In this document: piece by piece, positions 51,969 through 60,717 of the stretch
How the letters are laid out: each line of letters begins with the position of its first letter
How positions within the stretch are numbered: the stretch's first letter is position 1
Assembly (NCBI GenBank): GCA_945888375.1
Contig: CAMCZZ010000008.1
Span: 1 to 64,000 of the forward strand
Direction: 5' to 3'
Source of the DNA: Akkermansia muciniphila
GTDB lineage: Bacteria > Verrucomicrobiota > Verrucomicrobiia > Opitutales > Opitutaceae
Length of the DNA: 64,000 nucleotides
The notes under the pieces: generated by a model
The model's database searches: none
Seen by the model: the letters and a program-made list of their open reading frames with translations, nothing else
Told to the model about the DNA's origin: nothing
Position numbers and translations under genes: made by a program

Positions 51969-54227
51969 TCAGGTTTCCAGAGTGCGGGCGCGCTGGCTGG
52001 CGGCGGCCAGGAAGTAATTCTGGGCGGAGAAGGCGGGCACGCCCTCGGCGCGGGGGATGGGCAGATAGCCTCCGCCGGCGGAGAGCAGGCGGGCTGATTC
52101 GGTGTCCTGCAGTTCCATCGCGAAAAGTTCCTCCACCATCCATTTCCGCAGGTTGGCGTCGAGGATGGGGAAAACGACCTCTATGCGGCGGAAAAAGTTG
52201 CGGGGCATCCAGTCCGCGCTGCCGGCATAGATCGCGGCCTCGCCGCCGTCGTTGAGGAAGTAGTAGGCGCGCACGTGTTCGAGGAAGCGGCCGACGAGGG
52301 AGCGCACGCGGATGTTTTCGGAGAGCCCCGGCACGCCGGGGACGAGGCAGCATACGCCGCGGATGATCAGGTCGACCTGCACGCCGGCGCGGGAGGCGGC
52401 GTAGAGGGCGTCGATGATGGCTTGGTCAACTAGCGAGTTCATCTTCGCGAGGATACGCGCGGGCCGGCCGGCGGCGGCGTTGGCCGCTTCGCGTTTAATG
52501 AGCTCCAGCATGCGGCGGTGGAGTGTGAAGGGGGCCACCAGCAGGTGGTCGAACTCGGGGGCGCGGCCGAAGCCGGTGAGGGCGTTGAATAGGGTGGCCG
52601 CGTCGGCGGTGAGTTCAGCGCGCGAGGTGAAGCAGCTCAGATCGGTGTAGATCCGGGCGGTGCGCGGGTTGTAGTTGCCGGTGCCCAGATGGGCGTAGCG
52701 GCGGAGCTTGCCGTCGGCTTCGCGGCGCACGACGAGGGCGACTTTGCAATGGGTCTTGTGACCGACCAGACCGTAGACGACGTGCACGCCAGCCTCTTCC
52801 AGTTGGCGGGCCCACTGGATGTTATTGGCCTCGTCGAAACGGGCCTTCAACTCGACCAGAGCGGTGACCTGTTTTCCGTTGCGCGAGGCCTCGATGAGGG
52901 CGCGCACGAAAGGCGAGTCTCCGCTGGTGCGGTAGAGCGTCTGCTTGATGGCGAGGACGCGGGGGTCGCGCGCCGCCTGCTCGACGAAATCGACCACGGG
53001 CTGGAACGAGTCGTAGGGGTGGTGAAGGAGGACGTCCCGATCGCGCAGGGTGTCAAACATGAGCGCGGGCTCGCGCAGCGGGGAGACGTTGACCGGGGAG
53101 AACGGGGGGTATTTCAGGTCGGGGCGGTCGATGTCGGCCAGCGCCATCAGGCGCAGGTGGTTGATCGGGCCTTCGAGTCGGAATACATATTCGTGCGACA
53201 ACGACAGGTGGTCGCAGAGGGTGGCGAAGATGGTGTCGTTCACGCCGTCCTCGATCTCCAGGCGGACGGCGGCGCCGCGGCGGAGGTTGCGCAGCTCTTC
53301 CTCGATTTTCTTGAGCAGGTTTTCAGCTTCCTCCTCGTCGATGTAGAGATCGCTGTTGCGGGTGACGCGGAAAGCGTGGGCGCCTTCGATCTGGTAGCCG
53401 GGGAAGAAGTCGGCGGCGCAAAGTTTAATGATGTCGGACAGGAAAATGAACCGGCGGCCGCGTTTATCGGCGTCGGCGGCATCGATCGGCACGATGCGGG
53501 GCAGAACCCGGGGCACGGGCAGGATGGCAAAGTGGCGGTCGGGTTCGGGCGTGGTGGGGTCGTCCAGGGAGACGACGATATTGAGCGTCTTGTTGCCCAG
53601 TTGGGGGAAGGGGTGGGACTGGTCGATGGCCAGCGGGGTGAGGACGGGGAAAACCTGTTCCTCAAAGTAGGTGCGCACCCAAGCGAGTTCACCCGGATTG
53701 AGGGCGTTGGTGGTGGCGAAGGTGATGCCCTCGGCGGCCAGGGAGGGGATCAGTTGTTCGCGCCAGCAACGGTATTGGTCATCAACCAGCGAGGCGACGA
53801 CGCTGTGGATACGGCGCAATTGTTCGCGGGGCCCTAGGGCGTCCACGCCGCCGGACTCGAGGACATTGTTGTCCACCTGCTGGATCAGGCCGGCGACGCG
53901 GATTTCAAAGAACTCGTCGAGGTTGCTGGAGACGATGGCGAGGAAGCGGACGCGTTCCAGCAGCGGGTGGCGGGCATTTTGAGCCTGTTCCAGAACACGG
54001 CGGTTAAAGGCGAGCCAACTCAGTTCGCGGTTGAAATAAGCGGCCTTGGTGGGGGCGCCTCCGAGGGTGATGGGAGCGGGTTGGTTGCCGGGCAGAAGGA
54101 TGGTCTCGTCATCCTTGTCGAGGACGACGGGTGCGGGGCGCGGCGTGGGCGGCTGGGGGGCCGCAGCGTCGGATGCGGCGGAGACGGACGGGGCGGGAGA
54201 CTGGGCTGGGCGGCGCTTGGAGGCCAT
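51969..54227 (-). CDS. ppk1: Polyphosphate kinase 1
   Basis: A 752-residue PPK1. [17 protein letters not shown] opens the conserved N domain after a Pro/Ala-rich leader of about 60 residues. The catalytic histidine lies in [14 protein letters not shown] and the second active-site block is [12 protein letters not shown]. The enzyme makes long-chain polyphosphate from ATP and reverses the reaction. It is slightly longer than E. coli Ppk (688) mainly because of the leader. No ppx or phoU gene lies nearby. Confidence 0.93.
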   Translation of the reverse strand: MASKRRPAQSPAPSVSAASDAAAPQPPTPRPAPVVLDKDDETILLPGNQPAPITLGGAPTKAAYFNRELSWLAFNRRVLEQAQNARHPLLERVRFLAIVSSNLDEFFEIRVAGLIQQVDNNVLESGGVDALGPREQLRRIHSVVASLVDDQYRCWREQLIPSLAAEGITFATTNALNPGELAWVRTYFEEQVFPVLTPLAIDQSHPFPQLGNKTLNIVVSLDDPTTPEPDRHFAILPVPRVLPRIVPIDAADADKRGRRFIFLSDIIKLCAADFFPGYQIEGAHAFRVTRNSDLYIDEEEAENLLKKIEEELRNLRRGAAVRLEIEDGVNDTIFATLCDHLSLSHEYVFRLEGPINHLRLMALADIDRPDLKYPPFSPVNVSPLREPALMFDTLRDRDVLLHHPYDSFQPVVDFVEQAARDPRVLAIKQTLYRTSGDSPFVRALIEASRNGKQVTALVELKARFDEANNIQWARQLEEAGVHVVYGLVGHKTHCKVALVVRREADGKLRRYAHLGTGNYNPRTARIYTDLSCFTSRAELTADAATLFNALTGFGRAPEFDHLLVAPFTLHRRMLELIKREAANAAAGRPARILAKMNSLVDQAIIDALYAASRAGVQVDLIIRGVCCLVPGVPGLSENIRVRSLVGRFLEHVRAYYFLNDGGEAAIYAGSADWMPRNFFRRIEVVFPILDANLRKWMVEELFAMELQDTESARLLSAGGGYLPIPRAEGVPAFSAQNYFLAAASQRARTLET

Positions 54228-54316
54228 ACTTGGATGGATAAAAGAATAAAAGCACCCCAAGGCGGGGCGGCAGACGAGGATATTGCGGATAGTCGCTTGT
54301 TTTTAACAACCCGAGT

Positions 54317-55684
54317 TCAGGCGAACCAAAGAGTCTTGGGGTTGGTAAAGGCGAGCACACCGGCGCGCCCGAGCTCGCGGCCAAGGCCGGAGGCCTTGCT
54401 TCCTCCGAAGGGCACGGCGACATGGGAGCATACGGCGTGGTTGACAAAAACCATGCCGGCCTGGAGCCGGGGGACGAACTCAGCGCGGGCGCGGCGGACG
54501 TCGCGGGTGAAGATGGCGCCCCCGAGCCCGTAGGTTGAGCGGTTGGCGGCGGCGAGCAGGGCCTCGTCGTCGGTCGCGGTCTCGACCGCGGCCACCGGCC
54601 CGAAAAGCTCTTCGTCGGCGGCGGGCATACCGCCGACCACGCCGGTGAGCAGGGTCGGCGGATAGAAGGCACCCGGCCCGGCGGGCACGCGGCCGCCGAG
54701 CACGCGCCGGGCGCCGCGTCGGATCGAGCGGGTCACTTGGGCGTGAAGTTCCTCGCGTAAATCGAGCCGGGCGAGCGGGCCGAGGCGGACGCCGGAGACG
54801 AGGGGATTGCCGTAGCAAAACGTGGCGAGCTCGGCGGCGAGCAGGCGGGTGAACTCGTCCGCGACCCGGTCGTGCACGAGAAAGCGTTTGGCGGCGATGC
54901 AGCTCTGGCCGTTGTTCACCAAACGGGCGGCGGCGCAGACGCGGGCGGCGGCGGGGAGGTCGGCATCAGCTAGAATGAGGTAGGGATCGCTGCCGCCGAG
55001 CTCTAGCACGGCGGGCTTCAGGGCGGCGCCCGCGAGGGCCGCGATGCGGCGGCCGACGGCGGTGCCGCCGGTGAAGGTGACGCCGCGCACGCGGGGGTCG
55101 GCGAGCAGCGGCTCGACCTTCGCGCCGGGCGCCAGCAGGCAGTCGAAAACGCCTTCGGGTAGACCGGCGCGGCGGAAGGTGTCCGCGAGCGCGAGCGCGG
55201 TGCCGGTGACGTTACCGGCGTGCTTGAGCAACATTACGTTGCCGGCGACAAGGGCGGGCACGGCGGCGCGGATCACCTGCCAAAGCGGGTAGTTCCACGG
55301 CATGATGGCGAGGATGACGCCGAGTGCTTCGGGTGCTACCGAGACTCCCGGGGGCACGTGAGGGGAGGTCTCGGGACGGAGCAGGGCAGCGCCGTGGCGG
55401 GCGTAGTGCCGGCAGCAGTCCACGCACTTGGCGACCTCGGCGAGGGCGTCGACGAGGGGTTTGCCCATCTCGGCGGTCACGAGCGCGGCGAGGGAGCGGC
55501 GCTCGCGGTGCAGCGTGGTGGCGAGGGCGCGCAAGTGGCGGGACCGGGCGGTGGCCGGGAGTCCGCGCCAGCTGGTCGCGGCCATGTGTGCGGTGGCGAG
55601 GCGCCGTTCGATCTCGCCGGGGGAGTGGACGGGGTGGCGGGCAAGGGTTTGCCCGGTGGCGGGATTGACGGAGACGAGCGCCAT
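54317..55684 (-). CDS. Aldehyde dehydrogenase family protein
   Basis: A 455-residue NAD(P)-dependent ALDH. V-N-P-A-T-G-Q-T-L at the start and M-P-W-N-Y-P-L-W-Q for the cofactor site lead to the Glu block L-E-L-G-G-S-D-P-Y and the catalytic cysteine in N-N-G-Q-S-C-I-A-A-K-R. The M-G-K-P-L and G-Q-S-C-I-A-A-K-R features fit the succinate-semialdehyde dehydrogenase (GabD/SsdA) group, but substrate remains open. ATG 55684 starts the family N terminus. The gap to the tRNA (55685-55954) shows no gene. Confidence 0.85.
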   Translation of the reverse strand: MALVSVNPATGQTLARHPVHSPGEIERRLATAHMAATSWRGLPATARSRHLRALATTLHRERRSLAALVTAEMGKPLVDALAEVAKCVDCCRHYARHGAALLRPETSPHVPPGVSVAPEALGVILAIMPWNYPLWQVIRAAVPALVAGNVMLLKHAGNVTGTALALADTFRRAGLPEGVFDCLLAPGAKVEPLLADPRVRGVTFTGGTAVGRRIAALAGAALKPAVLELGGSDPYLILADADLPAAARVCAAARLVNNGQSCIAAKRFLVHDRVADEFTRLLAAELATFCYGNPLVSGVRLGPLARLDLREELHAQVTRSIRRGARRVLGGRVPAGPGAFYPPTLLTGVVGGMPAADEELFGPVAAVETATDDEALLAAANRSTYGLGGAIFTRDVRRARAEFVPRLQAGMVFVNHAVCSHVAVPFGGSKASGLGRELGRAGVLAFTNPKTLWFA

Positions 55685-55954
55685 GTGCGGTTGCGGGAAG
55701 TTGCCGGTCAACTCTTGGAGGCGGCAACTCCGAATCGGTGCGCCGGTTGGTGGGCGCGGTTTGTGGCAGAGGTGCGAGGGAACCGGCTGGGGCGGCGAGG
55801 CGGAGAAGTGCGCGGGTAGCGGGCTTAGTCGCAGGGGCATGCGGGTGATACGCCCGGTGACCTTAATTCGCCGGCACAGTGCCTGGCTCTTGATTTGAGC
55901 TTTGGGTGGAAGGTAACCCGCCCCAAAAACCTTGTCCTTTTACAGAGGGGAAAG

Positions 55955-56030
55955 TGGTGGCAAGACCCGGAATCGAACCGGGGACACGTTGATTTTCAGT
56001 CAACTGCTCTACCGACTGAGCTATCTTGCC
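55955..56030 (-). tRNA. tRNA-Phe (anticodon GAA), CCA encoded
   Basis: Read on the minus strand, the 76-nt sequence starts GGCAAGATAGCTCAGTCGG and ends GGTTCGATTCCGGGTCTTGCC-ACCA. The acceptor stem GGCAAGA/TCTTGCC is complete. The anticodon loop is CTGAAAA between TTGA and TCAA, giving GAA. The CCA end is encoded. Confidence 0.97.
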
Positions 56031-56123
56031 GACGTCGCAGCTATCTGCGGGAGAGGTGAGCAAAGGGCGGTCAGGGGGGGCGTCAACGGGAATTTTGTCC
56101 GGTGCTCCGGCTTCTGGTCTCAG

Positions 56124-56324
56124 CCTGGATCATTCAGTTAAACGGCGGAGCAGCGGGGCGTGGGGCGAGTAGATTATGGCGCGGACCGAGCGAAGGCCGG
56201 AGCGGAGCGGAGCTGGCGCAGCCCGCAGGGCGAACAATACCCGGAGGGTATTTCGAGCCGAGGGCCCCAGCGAAAGGGGGCGCCAAGTCGCCTCGAAGCG
56301 ACCCGGGCAACGGAAGGCTCCCGG
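56124..56324 (+). repeat. Interspersed palindromic element, copy 3
   Basis: A 201-bp copy from CCTGGATCATTCAGTTAAAC to GCAACGGAAGGCTCCCGG. It contains an ATACCC/GGGTAT hairpin (56236-56252), a G-GAAA-like loop in CCCAGCGAAAGGGGG, and a GTCGC/GCGAC hairpin near the right end. Its right boundary abuts the SNF2 helicase stop codon: the next three bases are the complement of TAG (56325-56327). The element occupies nearly all of the gap between the tRNA-Phe upstream region and the SNF2 gene. Confidence 0.85.
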
Positions 56325-58778
56325 CTAAGGCGTCAGCAAGTCGCGCAGATCGGAAAGGGTCAGTTTCGCATTCACCGCGTCGCTCGCCTCGAATACGTCG
56401 GCCAGCAGGCGGCGTTTCTCGTCCTGTAGCATCATCACTTTTTCTTCGACTGTGCCGGCGCAGATCAACTTGTAGCTGGTCACGACCTTGGTCTGGCCGA
56501 TGCGGTGGGCGCGGTCGGTTGCCTGGGCTTCCGCGGCCGGGTTCCACCACGGGTCGAAATGCACCACGGTGTCGGCTCCGGTGAGATTCAGGCCGGTGCC
56601 GCCGGCCTTCAGCGAGATGAGGAAAACCGGGATATCGGGCGAATTGTTGTAACGATCGACTTCCAGCTGGCGTTGTTTCTGTGGAGTGGAGCCATCGAGG
56701 TAGCAGAAGTTGATGCCTTGTTTTTCGAGTTCGTCGCGCAGCAGGCTGAGCAGGCTGGTGAACTGGGAGAACACCAGCAGGCGGTGGCCGTCGTCGATCG
56801 CCTCGGCGAGGAGTTCGCGGAAGGTCTCGAGCTTGGCCGACGAAGAGGCTTCGGCCATCTGCTCGACCAAACGAGGGTCGCAGCAAATCTGGCGCAGGCG
56901 GAGGAGCTGGGTAAGGGTCGCGAGGCGTTGGGAGTTTTCCGATGCGCCGTCGGCGGCGAGGGCGTTGAGCTGTTCCTCGGAGCGGCGCTGGTAATCCTGG
57001 TAGAGTGCGAGTTGTTCGCTGGTTGGGGTGCAGAAAATCACCTGCTCGATCTTGGGCGGTAGCTCGGTGGCGACGATGGACTTGGTGCGGCGGAGGATGT
57101 AGGGCGCGGTTTGTTTGCGCAGGCGATCATCCTGCCAGTCGCGGTCAGCGGATTTCACGCCTGAACCGAGGGAGGCGGGGAGCTTGCCGTCGACGTAGCC
57201 GGGCAGCACGATTTCGAAAAGGGTGCGCAAGTCCTCGAGCGAGTTTTCCACCGGGGTGCCGGTGAGCAGGATGCGACTCTGGGCGTGCAGGCCGCGGAGT
57301 GCGCGGGCGTTGAGGGAGCGCCGGTTTTTGGCGTGCTGGGCCTCGTCGGCGACCAGCGTGGCGAGGTCCAGTTCGGCGAAAAGATCCGCGTCGCGACCGA
57401 GGGTGCCGTAGGAGGTGATAAACAAATCGTGCGCGGCGGCGGCCTCGGCCGAGGCGAGGCGGTTTGTGCCGTGGTGAATGAAAACCCGCAGGCCGGGGGC
57501 AAAACGGGCCGCCTCGCGGCGCCAGTTCTCGACCAGCGAGGCGGGGCAGACCACGAGGGAGGGGCGGCGGTCCTTCGCGGCGGTGGCGTGGACTATGGCG
57601 GAGAGCAGGGCGAGGGCCTGGGCGGTTTTGCCGAGGCCCATCTCGTCGGCGAGGATGCCGCCCAGGTCATGCCGATGGAGGTGCCAGAGCCAGGCGGCGC
57701 CAATCTGTTGGTAGGGACGGAGAGTGGCGGCGAAATCGGTTGGCAGTGGGGCTGGCTCGAGACGCGACAGATCGCGCAGCGCCTCGGCGCGGCGTCGCCA
57801 GCCGTCGGGCGTCTGGGCGTCGGGCGAGATCTCGTCGAGCATATCCTGGAGTTCGGGTATGCGGGCGGCGGTGACGCGCTGGATTTTGCGGGCGACGACA
57901 GGGGCGGCGGTGCCACCGGCGAGGGCAGCCTGGGCCTTGGCGAGGCGTTCCAGCTGGTCGGGCGGGAGCAGGTAGATTTTTTTGCCGTCCTCCACGAAGC
58001 GTCGACCGGCGGCTAGAGCGGCGCGCAACTCTTCCTCGGTGACTTTGCCGGCGGCCAGACCCACGGTCACCGCAAACTCGTCCCCGCCGGCCTCGGCGAC
58101 TTTTGCCTCCACTCGGGCGTTGGCTAGGCCGGCGGTGTTTTTTTCGAAATTCGGAGTAAAGTCGGCGTGGAAGCGATTGCGCAGGGACTCCCCGTGGGTG
58201 GCGAGGAAGTTGAGGACTTTGTGCCGGTCGCGCAGCCACCATTTTTTAGTCGAAGGATCGAGGGCGAAACCATGGGTGGAAAGCAAGTCGCGGGCGGAGG
58301 CGTAGCCGGGGGCTTCACGGGAGGGCAGACCGATGGCCAGATAGTGTTCGCTCCCGTCAACTTGCAGCGGGGTGACGGGTTCGTCGCGCGGCACGATACG
58401 CGGGGTGCGGGCCGAGAGGGACCGGGGGCCCACTGGGGTGGCGGGCACGGCGGCGGAGGGCAGAGGCGTGGCAGGCGCCAGGTGTTCACTCACGCCGCGC
58501 AGGCGTGGGCCTAGCCACAGCAGATTTTTATCCGGCTCCGTCAGGGCGGCGAATACGGGCTGACCGGCCAGAGCCGACACCAACTCACGCAATTGGGCGC
58601 GGGTTAGCTGAAGAAAAGGGGGAGGTGTTGCGCCGCCTCCGCCGATGCGAGCAAGCACGGCCAAGCCGGGGAATTGGGCGGGCACGGGCGGGGCTTGTGG
58701 ATCCAGCTGAATTTTGACGGGTATGGCGTCACGCAAAGCGGCGGTGGGCAGATTCGGAGGGAGCAAAAGGCGCAACAT
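56325..58778 (-). CDS. SNF2-family helicase-like ATPase
   Basis: An 817-residue SWI2/SNF2 protein. The N-terminal 330 residues carry no recognised domain apart from a W-W-L-R-D segment. The motor has motif I D-E-M-G-L-G-K-T-A-Q-A-L, motif II D-E-A-Q-H, motif III L-L-T-G-T-P-V-E-N, and C-terminal L-K-A-G-G-T-G-L-N-L-T-G-A-D and D-R-A-H-R-I-G-Q-T (motif VI). Bacterial SNF2 proteins translocate on DNA and may displace proteins or RNA polymerase; specific roles are mostly unknown. No SWIM zinc finger is seen. Its stop abuts element copy 3. Confidence 0.88.
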   Translation of the reverse strand: MLRLLLPPNLPTAALRDAIPVKIQLDPQAPPVPAQFPGLAVLARIGGGGATPPPFLQLTRAQLRELVSALAGQPVFAALTEPDKNLLWLGPRLRGVSEHLAPATPLPSAAVPATPVGPRSLSARTPRIVPRDEPVTPLQVDGSEHYLAIGLPSREAPGYASARDLLSTHGFALDPSTKKWWLRDRHKVLNFLATHGESLRNRFHADFTPNFEKNTAGLANARVEAKVAEAGGDEFAVTVGLAAGKVTEEELRAALAAGRRFVEDGKKIYLLPPDQLERLAKAQAALAGGTAAPVVARKIQRVTAARIPELQDMLDEISPDAQTPDGWRRRAEALRDLSRLEPAPLPTDFAATLRPYQQIGAAWLWHLHRHDLGGILADEMGLGKTAQALALLSAIVHATAAKDRRPSLVVCPASLVENWRREAARFAPGLRVFIHHGTNRLASAEAAAAHDLFITSYGTLGRDADLFAELDLATLVADEAQHAKNRRSLNARALRGLHAQSRILLTGTPVENSLEDLRTLFEIVLPGYVDGKLPASLGSGVKSADRDWQDDRLRKQTAPYILRRTKSIVATELPPKIEQVIFCTPTSEQLALYQDYQRRSEEQLNALAADGASENSQRLATLTQLLRLRQICCDPRLVEQMAEASSSAKLETFRELLAEAIDDGHRLLVFSQFTSLLSLLRDELEKQGINFCYLDGSTPQKQRQLEVDRYNNSPDIPVFLISLKAGGTGLNLTGADTVVHFDPWWNPAAEAQATDRAHRIGQTKVVTSYKLICAGTVEEKVMMLQDEKRRLLADVFEASDAVNAKLTLSDLRDLLTP

Positions 58779-59206
58779 GCAGGGTCGTTCAGCTTGGGGG
58801 CGAAAGGGAGTTGCGAAAGGAAAAAGGCGGAATGCGCCTCCTGTTAAAAATCAGCCCCTTCTCGATTAATCGCTTATCGTTCCCCGATCTTCATTCCAGA
58901 TTCTTGCGGATGGGTAGGGATTGATCCTTGCGGTCTCCATTGTGGTCCGTGGCTACATCTTTAAAAAATCGTATTTTTAAGTCTTAAATAGATAATCTAC
59001 AATAATATATGAAAATAAAGGACTAGTGTTTCAGCAGTTCAAACCGATAGGGATGCCGGATAAAACCGGCCGTTTTTGCTACAAATCCGTGACGTTAAGC
59101 GTGAAATGACCGGGGAAGCGTTTGCGCGCTTGCATGTCGAATCCCAATCCTCACAATAAGTTCGTTGACCGTATTTCGCCATTACTTTGCTTTTCTAATT
59201 ACGCTT
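58779..59206. promoter_or_regulatory. AT-rich divergent intergenic region upstream of fecR-like gene
   Basis: 428 bp with no gene. The part from 58955 to 59030 is far richer in A/T than its surroundings and probably holds the promoters. A terminator-like GCCGG/CCGGC stem with five T residues (59055-59077) and an AAGCG/CGCTT hairpin (59116-59131) lie in what would be the leader of the downstream gene, so attenuation or a structured 5' UTR is possible. I recognise no known riboswitch. Confidence 0.45.
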
Positions 59207-60145
59207 ATGAAAAATATACTTCGTTGGATCACTGCTGGTCTTACCGCTACCTTCGTAGCCTTGGCGGCTCACGCCGCTGATATGGCTCCCGGCACTTTTG
59301 CCGCCTCTACCGTGAAGGGCGACGTTTCCTACAAACTCGCTGGCTCGACTACTTACGTGAAGCTCGCTCCTGGCACCACCTTGCCCCAAGGTTCGACCAT
59401 CAAGACGGCTCCTGGCTCCTTGGCCATCGTCGTTTTCGCGAGTGGTTCCACTGCTACCGTGCGTCCCGCCTCTGAAGTGGTGGTCAACTTCGACCAGAAG
59501 CCCTTCAGCGGGCCCATCCCGGTTGGCGCCGAGCCCTCCGTTTCCAAGACCCAGATCCACATCGTCGACGGTTCGGTGATCTCAAAGGTTGCCAAGCTCA
59601 AGAAGGGTTCCGAATTCAACATCACCTCCCCGGTCGGCGCGGCCGGCGTGCGTGGCACCACTCTGGAAGTGTCCTATAGTTCCTCCACTGGCGCCATGAC
59701 GGTTCTTTGCGCTGAGGGTGCGGTTGTGGTGCAAAATTCGGACGGCACGTCCACGGCAGTGAATGCCGGTCAATCTATTAGCTCCGCCGGTGGTGGCGTT
59801 GTCGAGGCTACTCCTGCCGCTCTCGCGGCGGTCGAAACGGCGATGGAGTCGCCCACTGCCCCATCCGCTACCGAAGTTCAGTCCGGTGCGGCTCCCGCTA
59901 CGACTCCTGCCGGCACTCCTCCTGCCGGTGAGTCCTCCACCTCCACGGGCGAATCCACCCCCTCTAACGATCAAGGTTCTTCTTCCGCGGCTGATGCGGC
60001 CAACAGCGGCGGCCAAGCTGGTGTAGGCAATGTCGGTGGTGGCGATACAGCTGGTGGTTCTACTGGTGGTTCCACGGGCGGTGGTATTCCTTCCGGTCCC
60101 ACGATTCCTGATACCACGGTTGTGGACCCCGTCAGCCCGAACTAA
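59207..60145 (+). CDS. Secreted FecR-domain protein with low-complexity tail
   Basis: A 312-residue protein. The signal peptide M-K-N-I-L-R-W-I-T-A-G-L with A-A-H-A-A-D cleavage region precedes a FecR domain (about 35-200): G-D-V-S-Y-K, the typical L-P-Q-G-S-T-I-K-T-A-P-G-S, and G-A-A-G-V-R-G-T-T-L-E-V. The last 110 residues are Ala/Ser/Thr/Pro/Gly-rich and look disordered. Unlike FecR of iron signalling, no sigma factor or TonB receptor gene is adjacent, and no inner-membrane helix follows. Such exported FecR proteins may bind surface polysaccharide; role unknown. Confidence 0.78.
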   Translation: MKNILRWITAGLTATFVALAAHAADMAPGTFAASTVKGDVSYKLAGSTTYVKLAPGTTLPQGSTIKTAPGSLAIVVFASGSTATVRPASEVVVNFDQKPFSGPIPVGAEPSVSKTQIHIVDGSVISKVAKLKKGSEFNITSPVGAAGVRGTTLEVSYSSSTGAMTVLCAEGAVVVQNSDGTSTAVNAGQSISSAGGGVVEATPAALAAVETAMESPTAPSATEVQSGAAPATTPAGTPPAGESSTSTGESTPSNDQGSSSAADAANSGGQAGVGNVGGGDTAGGSTGGSTGGGIPSGPTIPDTTVVDPVSPN

Positions 60146-60172
60146 TCCAGGGTTCGTAGTTCTAACTTTTTC

Positions 60173-60201
60173 AGCCCGCCTTTTTCGAGGCGGGCTTTTT
60201 T
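60173..60201 (+). terminator. Intrinsic terminator after fecR-like gene
   Basis: AGCCCGCC pairs with GGCGGGCT followed by six T residues, 27 nt after the stop. Confidence 0.9.
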
Positions 60202-60471
60202 GTGCCTCTTGCTCTATGGCTCTAGGCGAAGTGGATAGTGGCTAAACCCCAATTTTCTTAACCTGGATTCCGCGATCAACGCAGATTTCTGGCGCAACCT
60301 TTTGGCCGTTTGCTCGCCGCGTCCTCTGCGCGCAGCACCTTGCCGGCGTAGGCGGGGATTCCGCACCGACCCCACGGCTTAAAATTTTGCGCGATGTCTG
60401 CTGGGGACTCGCGGTCTCCGCGCTAAGCGCAAAACCACCTGCAACAGAATCTTGTGTCGAGATCTCCTCAG
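60202..60471. other. Gene-free stretch before element copy 4
   Basis: No reading frame with coding character. It contains short pieces such as GATCAACGCAGATTTC and GCGGTCTCCGCGCTAAGCGC that look like degraded intergenic repeat sequence, but no second clear copy is found in the window. Together with copy 4 and the hairpin beyond it, the total gap to the kinase stop is 572 bp. Confidence 0.4.
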
Positions 60472-60669
60472 CCCGGATCATGCCGTTGGACGCCAGAGCA
60501 GCGCGGCGAGGGGCAAGCAGATTTTGACGCGGACCGAGCAAAGAAAGGCGCGAAGCGGAGGGTGAGCAGGCAGGGCGAACACTACCCGGAGGGTATTTGG
60601 AGCGAAGGCCCCCGCCGAAGGTTGCCGCCAAATCGGCTCGACGCGACCCGGGTAACTGAACGATCCCGG
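60472..60669 (+). repeat. Interspersed palindromic element, copy 4
   Basis: A 198-bp copy from CCCGGATCATGCCGTTG to TAACTGAACGATCCCGG. It has the TACCC/GGGTA hairpin (60583-60595) and shared blocks GCGGACCGAGC, GCGAAGCGGAGGGTGAG and GCAGGGCGAAC. It is the most diverged in the tetraloop region (CCGAAGG). Its right end faces the stop of the minus-strand hybrid kinase, 48 nt away. Confidence 0.83.
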
Positions 60670-60670
60670 C

Positions 60671-60689
60671 CCCAAAATGTTCTTTTGGG
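60671..60689. other. Perfect hairpin between element copy 4 and the hybrid kinase gene
   Basis: CCCAAAA (60671-60677) and TTTTGGG (60683-60689) with a 5-nt loop. It lies 29 nt downstream of the kinase stop on the minus strand and may act as a transcript end. There is no T run. Confidence 0.5.
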
Positions 60690-60717
60690 TCTGTTTGGCG
60701 ATTTGGGTAAAATAGGC

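Noticed and set aside
52689-53837. 382-codon plus-strand frame within ppk1
   Set aside because: Antisense shadow of ppk1, with no domain resemblance.
59055-59077. Possible riboswitch ahead of the fecR-like gene
   Set aside because: No known riboswitch consensus could be matched; recorded only as a terminator-like hairpin.
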